Both the position numbers and the translations under genes were made by a program. The notes beneath the pieces were generated by a model. It did no database searches. It saw only the letters and a list, made by a program, of their open reading frames with translations, and was not told the origin of the DNA. A DNA stretch of 64,000 nt, from the NCBI RefSeq assembly GCF_002754475.1, contig NZ_PEFL01000002.1, positions 310,001-374,000 on the forward strand, written 5' to 3'. This document shows, one piece after another, positions 46,184 through 55,031 of this stretch. The DNA is from Comamonas sp. 26 (GTDB lineage Bacteria > Pseudomonadota > Gammaproteobacteria > Burkholderiales > Burkholderiaceae_C). Position 1 is the first letter of the stretch. Every line of letters begins with the position of its first letter.

Positions 46184-46942
46184 ATGAATCGCAAGACGCT
46201 GAGCACATTGCTTTTTTCGCTTGCCGTGTCGCCAGCCGTCTTCAGTCAGACTTTCATCTGCCCCACGGGCCCCGGCCCCGGCCAGCGCCAGGTCGGCATG
46301 ACAGGCGGCTCACCAGGCCTAGCTTCCGTGCCTGTCTGCGAACAGTTCAGCACAGCGCCCGCAACCACCCAACGCGCCGATCCGTCCCCCGCAGATGCCC
46401 TTGGCGGCTTGGTACGGAGTCAGATCGAGCTATTGCGAGAGGGGCAGGAGCTGGTCAAGGAAGGGCAGAGAATTGCACAGGACCCGCAGTACCAGAAACT
46501 GCGCAAGGGCTACTGGATGTTTTCGCATGACGAGAAAAACCCGCGCTCGGGTCTTGAATGTGCGGCGATTTTCGGCAACATCTCCGGTGCCGTTCAGCTT
46601 TCAGGCCCCACAGCCAAACACAACGGTGCCCTGCTGACTTTTCTGGGCATGGACATTCCTCAACCCGCTAGCCCGCGCAAGGTCAGAACCACGCTGACCC
46701 AGAACCAGGACAAGCCCCAAGAGGTTGGAGCCATCAACTACACCATGTCCAATGGCAAATGGGGAGCCATCGTCTATGCGCTTGGCGGATCCGAAGCGCT
46801 GGTCAAAGAGCTTGGGGAAGAGGAAGAATCCCGCTTCAAGGTCTCTGTCGAAGGCAAGGAGGTTATCAACACCTTCTACAAAGAGGGAGCCAAGGCCCGT
46901 GAGTTCCTGCGCCAGTGCATGGCCGGTCAGCTAGCGAAATAA
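46184..46942 (+). CDS. exported protein of unknown function
   Basis: 252 residues from ATG at 46184 (MNRKTLSTLLFSLAVSPAVFSQ), with AGGG ten bases upstream; earlier in-frame Met codons at 46175 and 46160 are alternatives. A Sec signal peptide ends near residue 22. The mature protein has two cysteines near its start (FICPTGPGPG, VCEQFS), a charged helix (LLREGQELVKEGQRIAQD), and a domain with GLECAAIFGNISGAVQLSGP and GKWGAIVYALGGSEALVKEL. I do not recognise the family. The MocR gene converges 15 bp from its stop with no terminator between. Confidence 0.75.
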   Translation: MNRKTLSTLLFSLAVSPAVFSQTFICPTGPGPGQRQVGMTGGSPGLASVPVCEQFSTAPATTQRADPSPADALGGLVRSQIELLREGQELVKEGQRIAQDPQYQKLRKGYWMFSHDEKNPRSGLECAAIFGNISGAVQLSGPTAKHNGALLTFLGMDIPQPASPRKVRTTLTQNQDKPQEVGAINYTMSNGKWGAIVYALGGSEALVKELGEEEESRFKVSVEGKEVINTFYKEGAKAREFLRQCMAGQLAK

Positions 46943-46957
46943 ACACACAGGGCCGCT

Positions 46958-48490
46958 CTAGCTACGCGGAGCCTGCCCCAGTTGTCGGCAAGCCATCGCT
47001 CCGAGATCCTGCATCGCCCTCTCCATGAGTTCGTCGACCGGATGGGTGCAGGCCAAGCGCATGCAGTTCTCGTAGCGACCAGAGTTGGAAAACATGCTGC
47101 CCGGCGCAATCCTGATGCCCTTGTTCAGGGCCGCCGTGAACAGCTCCGAGGTGCGCATTTCTGCGGGAAACTCCAGCCACAAACACAGCCCCCCTGCAGG
47201 CAGGCTCATGCGCGTGCTCAAGGGAAAAAATCTGGCCACCAGTCTGGCCATGGATTCACGCTGCTTCTTCAGCTGCTGCCTGAGCTTTTCCAGACTGCGC
47301 TGATGCGTGGGCGAGCCCAGCACCTCGGCCACCACGAGCTGCCCCAGCGTCTGGGTATTGCGGCTTTGCGCAAATTTGAGCATTTGCACCCGACCATGCC
47401 ACTGGCCGCCATTCATCCAACCCTGGCGCAGACCCGGTGCCAGACTCTTGTTGAAAGCCTGGCAGTAGATCACATGACCCGAGACACTGTCCCAGGCTTT
47501 GAGCGGCTTGACGGCCTGCTGCCCCTCCACGAACAGGCCGTAGGAATCATCCTCAATCAGCGCAGCGCCATGCGCAGCGCACAGGGCGACCAGCCTGGCC
47601 TTGTTCTCGTCAGGCATGCGGGCACCCAGCGGCATCTGCAATTCCGGCACCACCACCACGGCCTTCAGCCGTGGCTGGGTCTGAAATGCCAGCTCCAGCG
47701 CCTCGATGGACATGCCTGTGCGCGGACTGCAGGGAATCTCCAGGGTTTGCAGCTGCAGCGACTCCACCACCTGCAGCAGCCCGTAATAAGTGGGTGACTC
47801 GACCGCCACCAGATCACCTGGCGAAGCCACGGCCGCCAATGCCAGACTCACTCCTTCTGAATTACCCGTCGTAGCCAGCACATCCGCCGGGGCCACGCGT
47901 ATCCCGGCGGCCAGCGCCCTGCGCGCCATGGCCTGCTGAAACTGGGGATGATTGCCCTGATTGGCCAGCAAAGAGCGGCCTTGCGAAAGCAGCGTCGGGT
48001 GCTCGCGCAACAGCCGCGTCACGGTCTTATTCAGGTAATGGTGGTCGAACAGCGCGGCAGGGGGCGTGCAGCCGCCGATATCCATATACACATCCGACTG
48101 GCGACCACGCTCCAGCAGCAGCGAAATATGCTCATTGATGCCCACAAAATGCGCATAGGGGTTGGGCTGCACAGGCTGGCTCAAGTCGGGCTCGCTCGTC
48201 AAAGGCACTGTGGCAACTGCCCCCGTTTCGCGCACGAAATAGCCCACGCGAGGCCGGGCTTCAAGATAGCCGTTCTCTTCCAAATAGCGCAGCACCTGCA
48301 AAGCCGTGGACAGACTGACCTCATGCCGCACCATCAGCTCACGCACCGAGGGCATGCGCTCGCCGGGTTTCAAGGTTCCCAGCGCCATGGCGGCGCTGTA
48401 GTTGGCAGCCAGCCGCTGATACAGCGGCAATGCCGGGCTATTGGCCTGGCTGTTGGCGAATGACGAATCAAGAGTGGCGGAAGTCAGCAT
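46958..48490 (-). CDS. MocR-type PLP-dependent transcriptional regulator
   Basis: 510 residues from ATG at 48490 (MLTSATLDSSFANSQ); the longer frame to 48637 crosses the putative operator. N-terminal GntR winged helix at about 22-85 (LPLYQRLAANYSAAMALG, GERMPSVRELMVRHEVSLSTALQVL, LEARPRVGYFV), then a fold-type I aminotransferase-like domain with the PLP Lys in CQAFNKSLAPGLRQGW and VAVESPTYYGLLQ. MocR proteins respond to amino acid or vitamin-like ligands; which one is not shown. An inverted repeat centred 66 bp upstream may be its site. The divergent small gene at 48688 is a possible target. Confidence 0.88.
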   Translation of the reverse strand: MLTSATLDSSFANSQANSPALPLYQRLAANYSAAMALGTLKPGERMPSVRELMVRHEVSLSTALQVLRYLEENGYLEARPRVGYFVRETGAVATVPLTSEPDLSQPVQPNPYAHFVGINEHISLLLERGRQSDVYMDIGGCTPPAALFDHHYLNKTVTRLLREHPTLLSQGRSLLANQGNHPQFQQAMARRALAAGIRVAPADVLATTGNSEGVSLALAAVASPGDLVAVESPTYYGLLQVVESLQLQTLEIPCSPRTGMSIEALELAFQTQPRLKAVVVVPELQMPLGARMPDENKARLVALCAAHGAALIEDDSYGLFVEGQQAVKPLKAWDSVSGHVIYCQAFNKSLAPGLRQGWMNGGQWHGRVQMLKFAQSRNTQTLGQLVVAEVLGSPTHQRSLEKLRQQLKKQRESMARLVARFFPLSTRMSLPAGGLCLWLEFPAEMRTSELFTAALNKGIRIAPGSMFSNSGRYENCMRLACTHPVDELMERAMQDLGAMACRQLGQAPRS

Positions 48491-48532
48491 GGTGACGGTG
48501 CGAGCTGCTGGGCCTGCATCATGCCAGCAAGA

Positions 48533-48579
48533 CCTGTTCTGCAACAGATACAGAATCACCGCAAACAAGGCAGAACAGG
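48533..48579. promoter_or_regulatory. inverted repeat upstream of the MocR gene
   Basis: Perfect 10-bp arms CCTGTTCTGC (48533-48542) and GCAGAACAGG (48570-48579) separated by 27 bp, in the divergent gap of the MocR gene and the small gene at 48688. Spacing would place the arms on nearly the same helical face. A candidate operator. Confidence 0.5.
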
Positions 48580-48687
48580 GCAACCCCGATCTGCACTGAT
48601 ACGCCTTGGCAACTTGTGCGCTGTACCTGTTGCGCAAGCCGTGTCAAACCTACGCTTGAGGCTTGGAACACTTCTGACAAAAATCCC

Positions 48688-49113
48688 ATGCATTGCCCTC
48701 AAAGCACGCCATCACAGTACCAGCTTCGCAGCGGTCAGGCCTTGTCACTGCATCTGCCTCAAGGCCACGAACTGTTCTGCCAACAAGGACCGTTGCAACT
48801 GGCCATCGGCCCCTTGAGCTTTACCGACAACCATTTCGGCCAGCTCATGGTGCTGCACACGGGCCAGAGCTGGCGCTCACCCTCAAATACCTGGGTACAA
48901 CTGAGCACCCGGCAAGCGGGTCATGCCCAAGTGCAGGTTCATCAGCCCCAGATTCAGCAAAGCTGCACTACTCCCATCGAAGAAGCAGTGCAGCTTGCTA
49001 AAAATGACCAGCCTCCGGGCCTGAACTCCACACCGGCCAAAACCTGGCGGCAGGTACTGAGCATGCGCAGTCTCAGCTGGAGCAGCTTCAGGCGCGGGCA
49101 GCGCGCAGCTTGA
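48688..49113 (+). CDS. small protein of unknown function, possibly DUF2917-like
   Basis: 141 residues from ATG at 48688 (MHCPQSTPSQYQLRSGQ). No signal peptide. Residues 10-75 alternate short strands (SGQALSLHLPQGHELFCQQG, LMVLHTGQSWRSP), which recalls the cupin-like DUF2917 proteins of Burkholderiales, but the match is by eye and weak. Divergent from the MocR gene and therefore a possible target. Its 3' end overlaps the convergent desaturase gene by 26 bp. Confidence 0.5.
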   Translation: MHCPQSTPSQYQLRSGQALSLHLPQGHELFCQQGPLQLAIGPLSFTDNHFGQLMVLHTGQSWRSPSNTWVQLSTRQAGHAQVQVHQPQIQQSCTTPIEEAVQLAKNDQPPGLNSTPAKTWRQVLSMRSLSWSSFRRGQRAA

Positions 49114-50311
49114 CCGAGAAGTCTTTGAGCGCGGCAATACCACTGGCTTCTGCACGCTGGCACCAAGCCTGCAGCTGACTGGTCAGTTGCTCGCGGCTCA
49201 GCGTGGTATTCAGCCACAGCTGGCGCAGCTCTTCACGCATGGTCAACATCTGATCAATCACCGGGTGGGCGGCCCGCGCCTGCGCCAACTGGCCTTGTGC
49301 GCGCTCTGGCACTTTTTCTGCATCACGATGCAGCCAGCGCTGAACACCCTTGAGTAAAGAAACATCTGATTTTTGCGCCTGCTTTTGCTTGAGCAAGTCC
49401 AGCTCTTGCTGAACAGCAGAGCGCACGCCGCGCGCATAGCGGGCCATGACTTCGTAGCGGTTGGCGATGATGGCTTCCAGAGTCAACTCATCAGCCACCG
49501 GCTTGACCGCGCCCATGCGCAGGCGCGGCGGCGTCTTCTTGACCTTGGCCCAGCCCAACTTCTGCATGATGCTGATATAGAGCCAGCCAATATCAAACTC
49601 ATAGGGCTTGACCGAGAACTTGGCCGACGTTGGATACGTATGGTGGTTGTTGTGAAGCTCTTCACCACCAATGATGATTCCCCAGGGCGACAGGTTGGTG
49701 GAGGCGTCCGTTGCCTCGTAATTGCGATAGCCCCAGAAATGGCCTAAGCCATTGACCACGCCAGCGGCCCAGAAGGGAATCCAGACCATCTGCACCGCCC
49801 AGATGCTCATGCCGATGACGCCGAACAGCGCCAAATTCAGAATCAGCATCAGCGTGGGGCCCCAGACCGAGTGCTTGGAGTACAGATTGCGCTCCAGCCA
49901 GTCATCGGGCGTGCCATGGCCAAACTTCTTGATCGTTTCCGTATTCTTGGCTTCGCTGCGGTACAGCTCAGCGCCTTCGCGCATGACTTTGCTCAGGCCA
50001 CGCGTCTGCGGGCTGTGAGGGTCGTCCACGGTTTCGCACTTGGCGTGGTGTTTGCGGTGAATGGCCACCCATTCCTTGGTCACCATGCCCGTACCCAGCC
50101 AAAGCCAGAAACGGAAGAAATGGGAAGGCACAGGCCCCAGATCCAGAGCCCGGTGCGCCTGACTGCGGTGCAGAAAAATCGTGACACCCGCAATCGTGAA
50201 ATGGGTGGTGATCAAGGTGTACAGCAGCAACTGCCACCATGACAGATCCCACAGCCCGTTGGCCATCCATTCCACGACTTCATTCCAGAGCAAGCCAATA
50301 TCCAGCGACAT
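49088..50311 (-). CDS. fatty acid (acyl-CoA/phospholipid) desaturase
   Basis: Membrane di-iron desaturase, 407 residues from ATG at 50311 (MSLDIGLLWNEVVEW). The three histidine boxes are intact: HRSQAH (48-53), HRKHH (85-89) and HNNHH (220-224), with hydrophobic segments around 25-45, 62-78, 152-172 and 172-190. This is the delta-9 type. A C-terminal region of about 130 residues after the catalytic domain is charged and helical (RSAVQQELDLLKQKQAQK) and may be regulatory. Electrons would come from a separate ferredoxin or reductase not encoded nearby. Confidence 0.9.
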   Translation of the reverse strand: MSLDIGLLWNEVVEWMANGLWDLSWWQLLLYTLITTHFTIAGVTIFLHRSQAHRALDLGPVPSHFFRFWLWLGTGMVTKEWVAIHRKHHAKCETVDDPHSPQTRGLSKVMREGAELYRSEAKNTETIKKFGHGTPDDWLERNLYSKHSVWGPTLMLILNLALFGVIGMSIWAVQMVWIPFWAAGVVNGLGHFWGYRNYEATDASTNLSPWGIIIGGEELHNNHHTYPTSAKFSVKPYEFDIGWLYISIMQKLGWAKVKKTPPRLRMGAVKPVADELTLEAIIANRYEVMARYARGVRSAVQQELDLLKQKQAQKSDVSLLKGVQRWLHRDAEKVPERAQGQLAQARAAHPVIDQMLTMREELRQLWLNTTLSREQLTSQLQAWCQRAEASGIAALKDFSVKLRAARA

Positions 50312-50436
50312 AAATAACAAAGCCTTTGGCAAAAAACCATGCTCTACCTTATAAAGCACGGTCGTGCAATTTTAGGTGAGCTGCTTACAAGCCTACTGCT
50401 GATACCCTGACAGCTGATACCGGATTTGCACTGAAG

Positions 50437-51768
50437 TTACGCTTTCTTCACCCAAACAGCGGCGAAAAACCCGTCAGTTTCGTGCTGATGCGGCCACAGG
50501 CGCAGATAGCGCTTACCGTCACCTCCACCGCTGCACAGCTTGTCGCCATCGGCAATCTTCAGCTGCTCCAGCACGTCGGCAGCATTCAAGGGCTCAAACT
50601 CAGGGTGAGCAGCGCTGAAGGCTTCGGCAATGGCTTCGTTTTCCTGCGGCAGGATGGAGCAAGTAGCGTAGATCAGGCGGCCACCGGCCTTGACCAGACG
50701 GGCGCTGCTTTCCAGAATAGCGGCCTGCTTGACAGTCAGCTCTTCCACGGCCTTGGGGCTTTGGCGCCACTTCAGGTCAGGGTTGCGACGCAAGGTACCC
50801 AAGCCCGAGCAAGGCGCATCCACCAGCACGCGGTCAATCTTGCCGGCCAGGCGCTTGACGCGTTCATCACGCTCATGAGCAATGGCTGCGGGGTGCACAT
50901 TGGACAGACCCGAGCGCGCCAGACGTGGCTTGAGTGCATCCAGGCGGTGACCCGACACGTCAAACGCATACAGGCGGCCGGTGTTGCGCATGGAAGCGCC
51001 AATCGCCAGAGTCTTGCCGCCGGCACCGGCGCAAAAGTCCACCACCATCTCGCCGCGCTTGGCATCCAGCATCAGTGCTAGCAGTTGCGAGCCTTCGTCC
51101 TGCACCTCAATCGCACCACGATTGAAGGCATCGACCTTGGCCAGCGCAGGCTTGCCATCGACACGCAGACCCAGTGGCGAGAACGGTGTGGGCTTGGCCT
51201 TGATGCCAGCTTTTTCCAGTTCTTTGCGCACTTCAGCGGGCTTGTCGTTCAGGGCGTTGACGCGCAAGTCCAGCGGCGCAGCCTTTTCCATGCTCGCAGC
51301 CAAGGCCCAAAATTCGTCACCCACCTGGGCCTTGAGCGGCTCAACCAGCCACTCGGGCAGGTTGTGGCGGTGGGATTCCATCAGCTCTTCAGGCTTGATG
51401 TTGTCGCAAGCGTCCAGCCACTTGAGTTCCTGAGGCGTCAGCGCAGCCTTGATAAAGGTCTCGCTGTCCTGGCCGTCCTTGTTCTTGACGTTGCCTTGCT
51501 TCTTGCCCTGCTCACGCAGGACAGCAGCAAAGCCGAGAATGGCCAGACGGCGCTCACGCGGGCCGCTGCCGGAATGTGCCAGGCCTTCAAACAACAGCTT
51601 CTTGCGCAGCACGGTGTAAGTGGTTTCGGCCAGAGTGGCGCGCTCACGCGGGCCGAGGTAACGGTTTTCGCGGAAGAAGTAAGACACCACGGAATCAGCC
51701 GCGTGTTCAAAAGTCATGGCGCGCTTGACGAGTTCAGCGCAAGCGTCGAGAAGCTGTTTGGGATGCAT
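50437..51768 (-). CDS. RsmB/NOP-family rRNA cytosine-5 methyltransferase
   Basis: SAM-dependent m5C methyltransferase, 443 residues. An N-terminal NusB-like helical part (LLDACAELVKRAMTFEHAAD, YFFRENRYLGPRERATLAE) precedes PUA-like and Rossmann domains with VVDFCAGAGGKTLAIG (motif I), the releasing Cys in DAPCSGLGTLRRNPDLKWR and the catalytic Cys in LIYATCSILPQENE. It resembles RsmB-like proteins of Burkholderiales; whether it modifies the RsmB site in 16S rRNA is not certain, since a separate canonical rsmB often exists. Confidence 0.9.
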   Translation of the reverse strand: MHPKQLLDACAELVKRAMTFEHAADSVVSYFFRENRYLGPRERATLAETTYTVLRKKLLFEGLAHSGSGPRERRLAILGFAAVLREQGKKQGNVKNKDGQDSETFIKAALTPQELKWLDACDNIKPEELMESHRHNLPEWLVEPLKAQVGDEFWALAASMEKAAPLDLRVNALNDKPAEVRKELEKAGIKAKPTPFSPLGLRVDGKPALAKVDAFNRGAIEVQDEGSQLLALMLDAKRGEMVVDFCAGAGGKTLAIGASMRNTGRLYAFDVSGHRLDALKPRLARSGLSNVHPAAIAHERDERVKRLAGKIDRVLVDAPCSGLGTLRRNPDLKWRQSPKAVEELTVKQAAILESSARLVKAGGRLIYATCSILPQENEAIAEAFSAAHPEFEPLNAADVLEQLKIADGDKLCSGGGDGKRYLRLWPHQHETDGFFAAVWVKKA

Positions 51769-51907
51769 AGCCCCAATTGTCCCACTGTCACCCTGGCCTT
51801 GGCTTGCGCCAGAAATCTATGGCCCCAAGCGTCAACGAAGATTCATAGTAAAAACAGGCTCTAGCCCTTTTAGAGCATGCACTAACCGCTCATCTTTTAA
51901 AAACATC

Positions 51908-52165
51908 ATGTCCGACCACAACCTGCCGCCCCTCATCACCACCCCGCCCGGCCTGTACGAACATTACAAAGGCATGCCCTATGAAGTGATTGACACCGTG
52001 CGCCACAGCGAAACGCTGGAGCCTCTTACGCTGTACCGCGCCCTGTATGGCGAACGTGGCCTGTGGGTGCGCCCTGCCGCAATGTTTAATGAAACCGTGG
52101 TGATTGATGGCGTGGAGCAGCCACGCTTTCGCCGTCTGCCGGAAGAGCAACAGAAATTGGCATAA
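51908..52165 (+). CDS. DUF1653 domain protein
   Basis: 85 residues from ATG at 51908. The DUF1653 pattern is complete: GLYEHYKGMPYEVIDTVRHSETLEPLTLYRALYG, then LWVRPAAMFNETV and a final QPRFRRL. Function unknown; small cytoplasmic protein. A repeat-family hairpin follows 5 bp after the stop. Confidence 0.9.
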   Translation: MSDHNLPPLITTPPGLYEHYKGMPYEVIDTVRHSETLEPLTLYRALYGERGLWVRPAAMFNETVVIDGVEQPRFRRLPEEQQKLA

Positions 52166-52170
52166 AAATG

Positions 52171-52203
52171 GCTGCTAGCGCTTATTCAATAAGCGCTAGC
52201 AGC
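52171..52203. repeat. dispersed inverted repeat, best copy; probable purN terminator
   Basis: Perfect 16-bp arms GCTGCTAGCGCTTATT / AATAAGCGCTAGCAGC around a single C. Flanked by AGCTATCAAA. On the minus strand the stem is followed by CATTTTT, so it may terminate purN. Confidence 0.85.
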
Positions 52204-52216
52204 TATCAAATCTGAT

Positions 52217-52795
52217 TTAGCTCTTGATCAGATCAAGCACCGCACGCGGGTAAATGGCGTGCTCTTGCACCAGCACGCGCGCGGCCAGCAGGTCGGCTGT
52301 ATCGCCGGGCAGCACAGGCACCACGGCTTGCTCCAGAATCGGGCCCACATCCAGCTCAGCCGTCACGCGGTGCACGGTGCAGCCTGCAAACTTGCAACCT
52401 GCATCAATGGCGCGCTGATGGGTGTGCAGGCCCGTAAAGGCGGGCAGCAGCGAGGGGTGGATGTTGATGAGGCGACCTTCGTAATGCGCCACAAAGCCGG
52501 GCGTCAGAATGCGCATAAAGCCAGCCAGCACCACCAGATCGGGCGCATGGCGGTCAATCACCTGCATCAGCTCGGCATCAAAGGCCTCACGGCTATCAAA
52601 CTGTTTGTGATCCAGCACCTCGGTGGCGATGCCGTTATCGCGCGCAAAGACCAGTCCTTTGGCCTCAGCCTTGTTGCTGACCACGGCCGCGACCCGGGCG
52701 TTGTACTGCTTTGCCCAGTTCTGCTGCTGGGATGCACGCACAATGGCGGCCATGTTCGAGCCGCCGCCCGAGATCAGGATCACGATGTTTTTCAT
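52217..52795 (-). CDS. purN: phosphoribosylglycinamide formyltransferase
   Basis: Third step of purine synthesis, transferring formyl from 10-formyl-THF to GAR. 192 residues from ATG at 52795 (MKNIVILISGGGSNMAAI); the frame is open to 52960 but antisense to yceH. GGGSNM, LAGFMRILTPGFV, and INIHPSLLPAFTGLHTHQRAIDAG with the catalytic Asn and His, then GCTVHRVTAELDVGPIL with the catalytic Asp. Divergent from yceH with an 85-bp gap. Confidence 0.95.
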   Translation of the reverse strand: MKNIVILISGGGSNMAAIVRASQQQNWAKQYNARVAAVVSNKAEAKGLVFARDNGIATEVLDHKQFDSREAFDAELMQVIDRHAPDLVVLAGFMRILTPGFVAHYEGRLINIHPSLLPAFTGLHTHQRAIDAGCKFAGCTVHRVTAELDVGPILEQAVVPVLPGDTADLLAARVLVQEHAIYPRAVLDLIKS

Positions 52796-52880
52796 GGGCG
52801 GCGATTGTCGCATTGACGGGCTAACCCTTGGTGGCTTGCAGCCGTTCCCGTGCGCCGTTCTAGACTTTTGAGGAGACAAC

Positions 52881-53585
52881 ATGCCTTTTGACCCACGCAA
52901 CATCCCCCTCACTCCCATTGAGGCCCGCGTTCTGGCCACGCTGATGGAAAAGGCCCGCACCGTACCGGATAGCTATCCGCTCACGCTCAACAGCCTCATC
53001 ACCGGCTGCAACCAGAAGTCCAGCCGCGACCCGGTGATGGAAATCAGCGAAGGCGAAGCCCAGGAAGCGCTGGACAACCTGCGCATGAAGACGCTCGCCG
53101 TGCAGATCAGCGGCACCCGCTCAACCCGCTGGGAGCACAACTTTCCCCGCGGCATCGGCGTGCCCGACCAATCCGCCGTGCTGCTGGCCCTCTTGATGCT
53201 GCGCGGCCCCCAGACGGCGGGCGAGCTGCGCATCAACTCCGAACGCTGGCACCGCTTTGCCGATATCTCCTCGGTCGAGGCATTTCTGGATGAACTGCGC
53301 GAGCGCAGCGAAGAAAAAGGCGGCCCGCTGGTCGTACTGCTGCCCCGTGCGCCCGGTGCCCGCGAATCGCGCTGGGCCCATCTGCTCTGCGGCCCGGTCG
53401 ATGTAGCCGCCCTGCAAAGCGCAGCCAGCGCCAGCGGTGGCACGGGCGGCGGCAATGCATCTGCCCTGCAGCAACGCGTGGATACGCTGGAAGCGGAAGT
53501 GGCTCAGTTGCGCGCCACCGTGCAGATGCTGTGCGAATCACTGGGCGTGGAGCCACCTGCCATCCAGACAGCGCCAGTTGAGTAA
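52881..53585 (+). CDS. YceH family protein (DUF480)
   Basis: 234 residues, ribosome site GAGGAGAC nine bases upstream. Two winged-helix modules: [30 protein letters not shown] and [12 protein letters not shown] are strong DUF480 signatures, followed by the second module around [21 protein letters not shown]. The C-terminus has a coiled coil ([20 protein letters not shown]). Function not established; DNA binding possible. Confidence 0.92.
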   Translation: MPFDPRNIPLTPIEARVLATLMEKARTVPDSYPLTLNSLITGCNQKSSRDPVMEISEGEAQEALDNLRMKTLAVQISGTRSTRWEHNFPRGIGVPDQSAVLLALLMLRGPQTAGELRINSERWHRFADISSVEAFLDELRERSEEKGGPLVVLLPRAPGARESRWAHLLCGPVDVAALQSAASASGGTGGGNASALQQRVDTLEAEVAQLRATVQMLCESLGVEPPAIQTAPVE

Positions 53586-53593
53586 GCCGTCGC

Positions 53594-53650
53594 ATTGAAA
53601 TTGATAGCTGCTAGCGCTTGATGAATAAGCGCTAGAGACATATTTCAATC
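53594..53650. repeat. dispersed inverted repeat after yceH
   Basis: Inner arms CTAGCGCTT (53611-53619) / AAGCGCTAG (53627-53635), flanked by TTGATAGCTG on the left and outer arms TTGAAAT / ATTTCAA. Member of the family best seen at 52171. Confidence 0.75.
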
Positions 53651-53831
53651 AAATGTAAAAAACTGGCGCGCTCCAAGCCAGAGACAGCAGGGCCGCCATC
53701 ACACTCAGGGGACGGCGCAAAGCGCCTCAGGGGGGTCAACAACCTCGGGGGAACCCTTCCTTGTCACGACCCGGACAGGAAGAAAAAGAACGTGCGTGCT
53801 ACAAAACATCCAGATTTTCTGGAGACACCGC

Positions 53832-55013
53832 ATGGACTTGGCATTCACCCCTGAAGAACAGGCTTTTCGCGATGAAATCCGCACCTGGGTGCGGGCAAAC
53901 CTGCCCGAGGATATTGCGCACAAGGTGCGTAACGATCTGCACCTGACGCGTGACGACATGCAGCGCTGGGCCAAAATTCTGGGCAAAAAAGGCTGGCTCG
54001 GTTACGGCTGGCCCACTGAATTTGGCGGCCCCGGCTGGTCAGCCGTGCAAAAGCACTTATTCGAGGAAGAATGCGCTCTGGCCTGCACGCCGCGCATCGT
54101 GCCCTTCGGCCCGGTGATGGTGGCCCCGGTCATCATGGCCTACGGCACACCCGAGCAGCACAAGCGCTTTCTGCCCGGCATTGCCAGCGGCGAAGTCTGG
54201 TGGAGCCAGGGCTACAGCGAACCCGGCTCGGGCTCTGACCTGGCCAGCGTCAAAACCCGCGCCGAGCGCGTGGGTGACAAATACATCGTCAATGGCCAGA
54301 AGACCTGGACCACGCTTGGCCAGTACGGTGAGTGGATCTTCTGCCTGGTGCGCACCAGCAACGAGGGCAAGCCCCAGACTGGCATCAGCTTCTTGCTGAT
54401 CGACATGAAATCGCCCGGAGTGACCGTGCGCCCCATCAAGCTGCTGGATGGTGGCCATGAAGTCAACGAAGTCTTCTTCGACAACGTGGAAGTACCCGCC
54501 GACCAGTTGATCGGTGAAGAAAACAAGGGCTGGACCTACGCCAAGCACCTGCTCAGCCACGAGCGCACCAATATTGCGGACGTGAACCGCGCCAAGCGCG
54601 AGCTGGAACGCGTCAAGCGCATTGCCAAGGCCGAAGGCGTGTGGGAAGACCAGCGCTTCCGCGATCAGATCGCCCTGCTGGAGATTGATGTGATCGCGCT
54701 GGAGATGCTGGTGCTGCGCGTGCTCTCGGCCATGAAATCGGGCAAGAACCCACTCGACATTGCCGGTCTGCTCAAGATCAAGGGCAGCGAAATCCAGCAA
54801 CGCTATGCCGAGCTGATGATGCTAGCCGCCGGCCCCTACGCCCTGCCCTATGTGCAGGAAGCCATGGAGGCAGGCTACCAAGGCGACTTCCCCGGCGGCG
54901 TGCTCAGCAACGCCCCTCTGGCCGCCACCTATTTCAATATGCGCAAGACCACCATTTACGGCGGCTCGAACGAGGTACAACGAAACATCGTGGCTCAGAC
55001 GGTTCTTGGCTAA
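53832..55013 (+). CDS. acyl-CoA dehydrogenase, PimC-like (first subunit of a pair)
   Basis: FAD enzyme of 393 residues from ATG at 53832 (MDLAFTPEEQAFRDEIRTWV), with GGAGAC as ribosome site. ACAD fold: helical N-terminus, WWSQGYSEPGSGSDLAS (FAD/substrate loop), VNGQKTWTT, and the C-terminal TTIYGGSNEVQRNIVAQTVLG. The pairing with a second, shorter ACAD 18 bp downstream is the layout of PimC/PimD (pimeloyl-CoA dehydrogenase) and of heteromeric steroid-degradation ACADs. Substrate not predictable; no CoA ligase or hydratase is adjacent. Confidence 0.88.
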   Translation: MDLAFTPEEQAFRDEIRTWVRANLPEDIAHKVRNDLHLTRDDMQRWAKILGKKGWLGYGWPTEFGGPGWSAVQKHLFEEECALACTPRIVPFGPVMVAPVIMAYGTPEQHKRFLPGIASGEVWWSQGYSEPGSGSDLASVKTRAERVGDKYIVNGQKTWTTLGQYGEWIFCLVRTSNEGKPQTGISFLLIDMKSPGVTVRPIKLLDGGHEVNEVFFDNVEVPADQLIGEENKGWTYAKHLLSHERTNIADVNRAKRELERVKRIAKAEGVWEDQRFRDQIALLEIDVIALEMLVLRVLSAMKSGKNPLDIAGLLKIKGSEIQQRYAELMMLAAGPYALPYVQEAMEAGYQGDFPGGVLSNAPLAATYFNMRKTTIYGGSNEVQRNIVAQTVLG

Positions 55014-55031
55014 AGGCCACAGGAGACAAAT

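Noticed and set aside
48491..48637. N-terminal extension of the MocR protein
   Set aside because: Lies over the putative operator and has no GntR homology; the winged helix starts after 48490.
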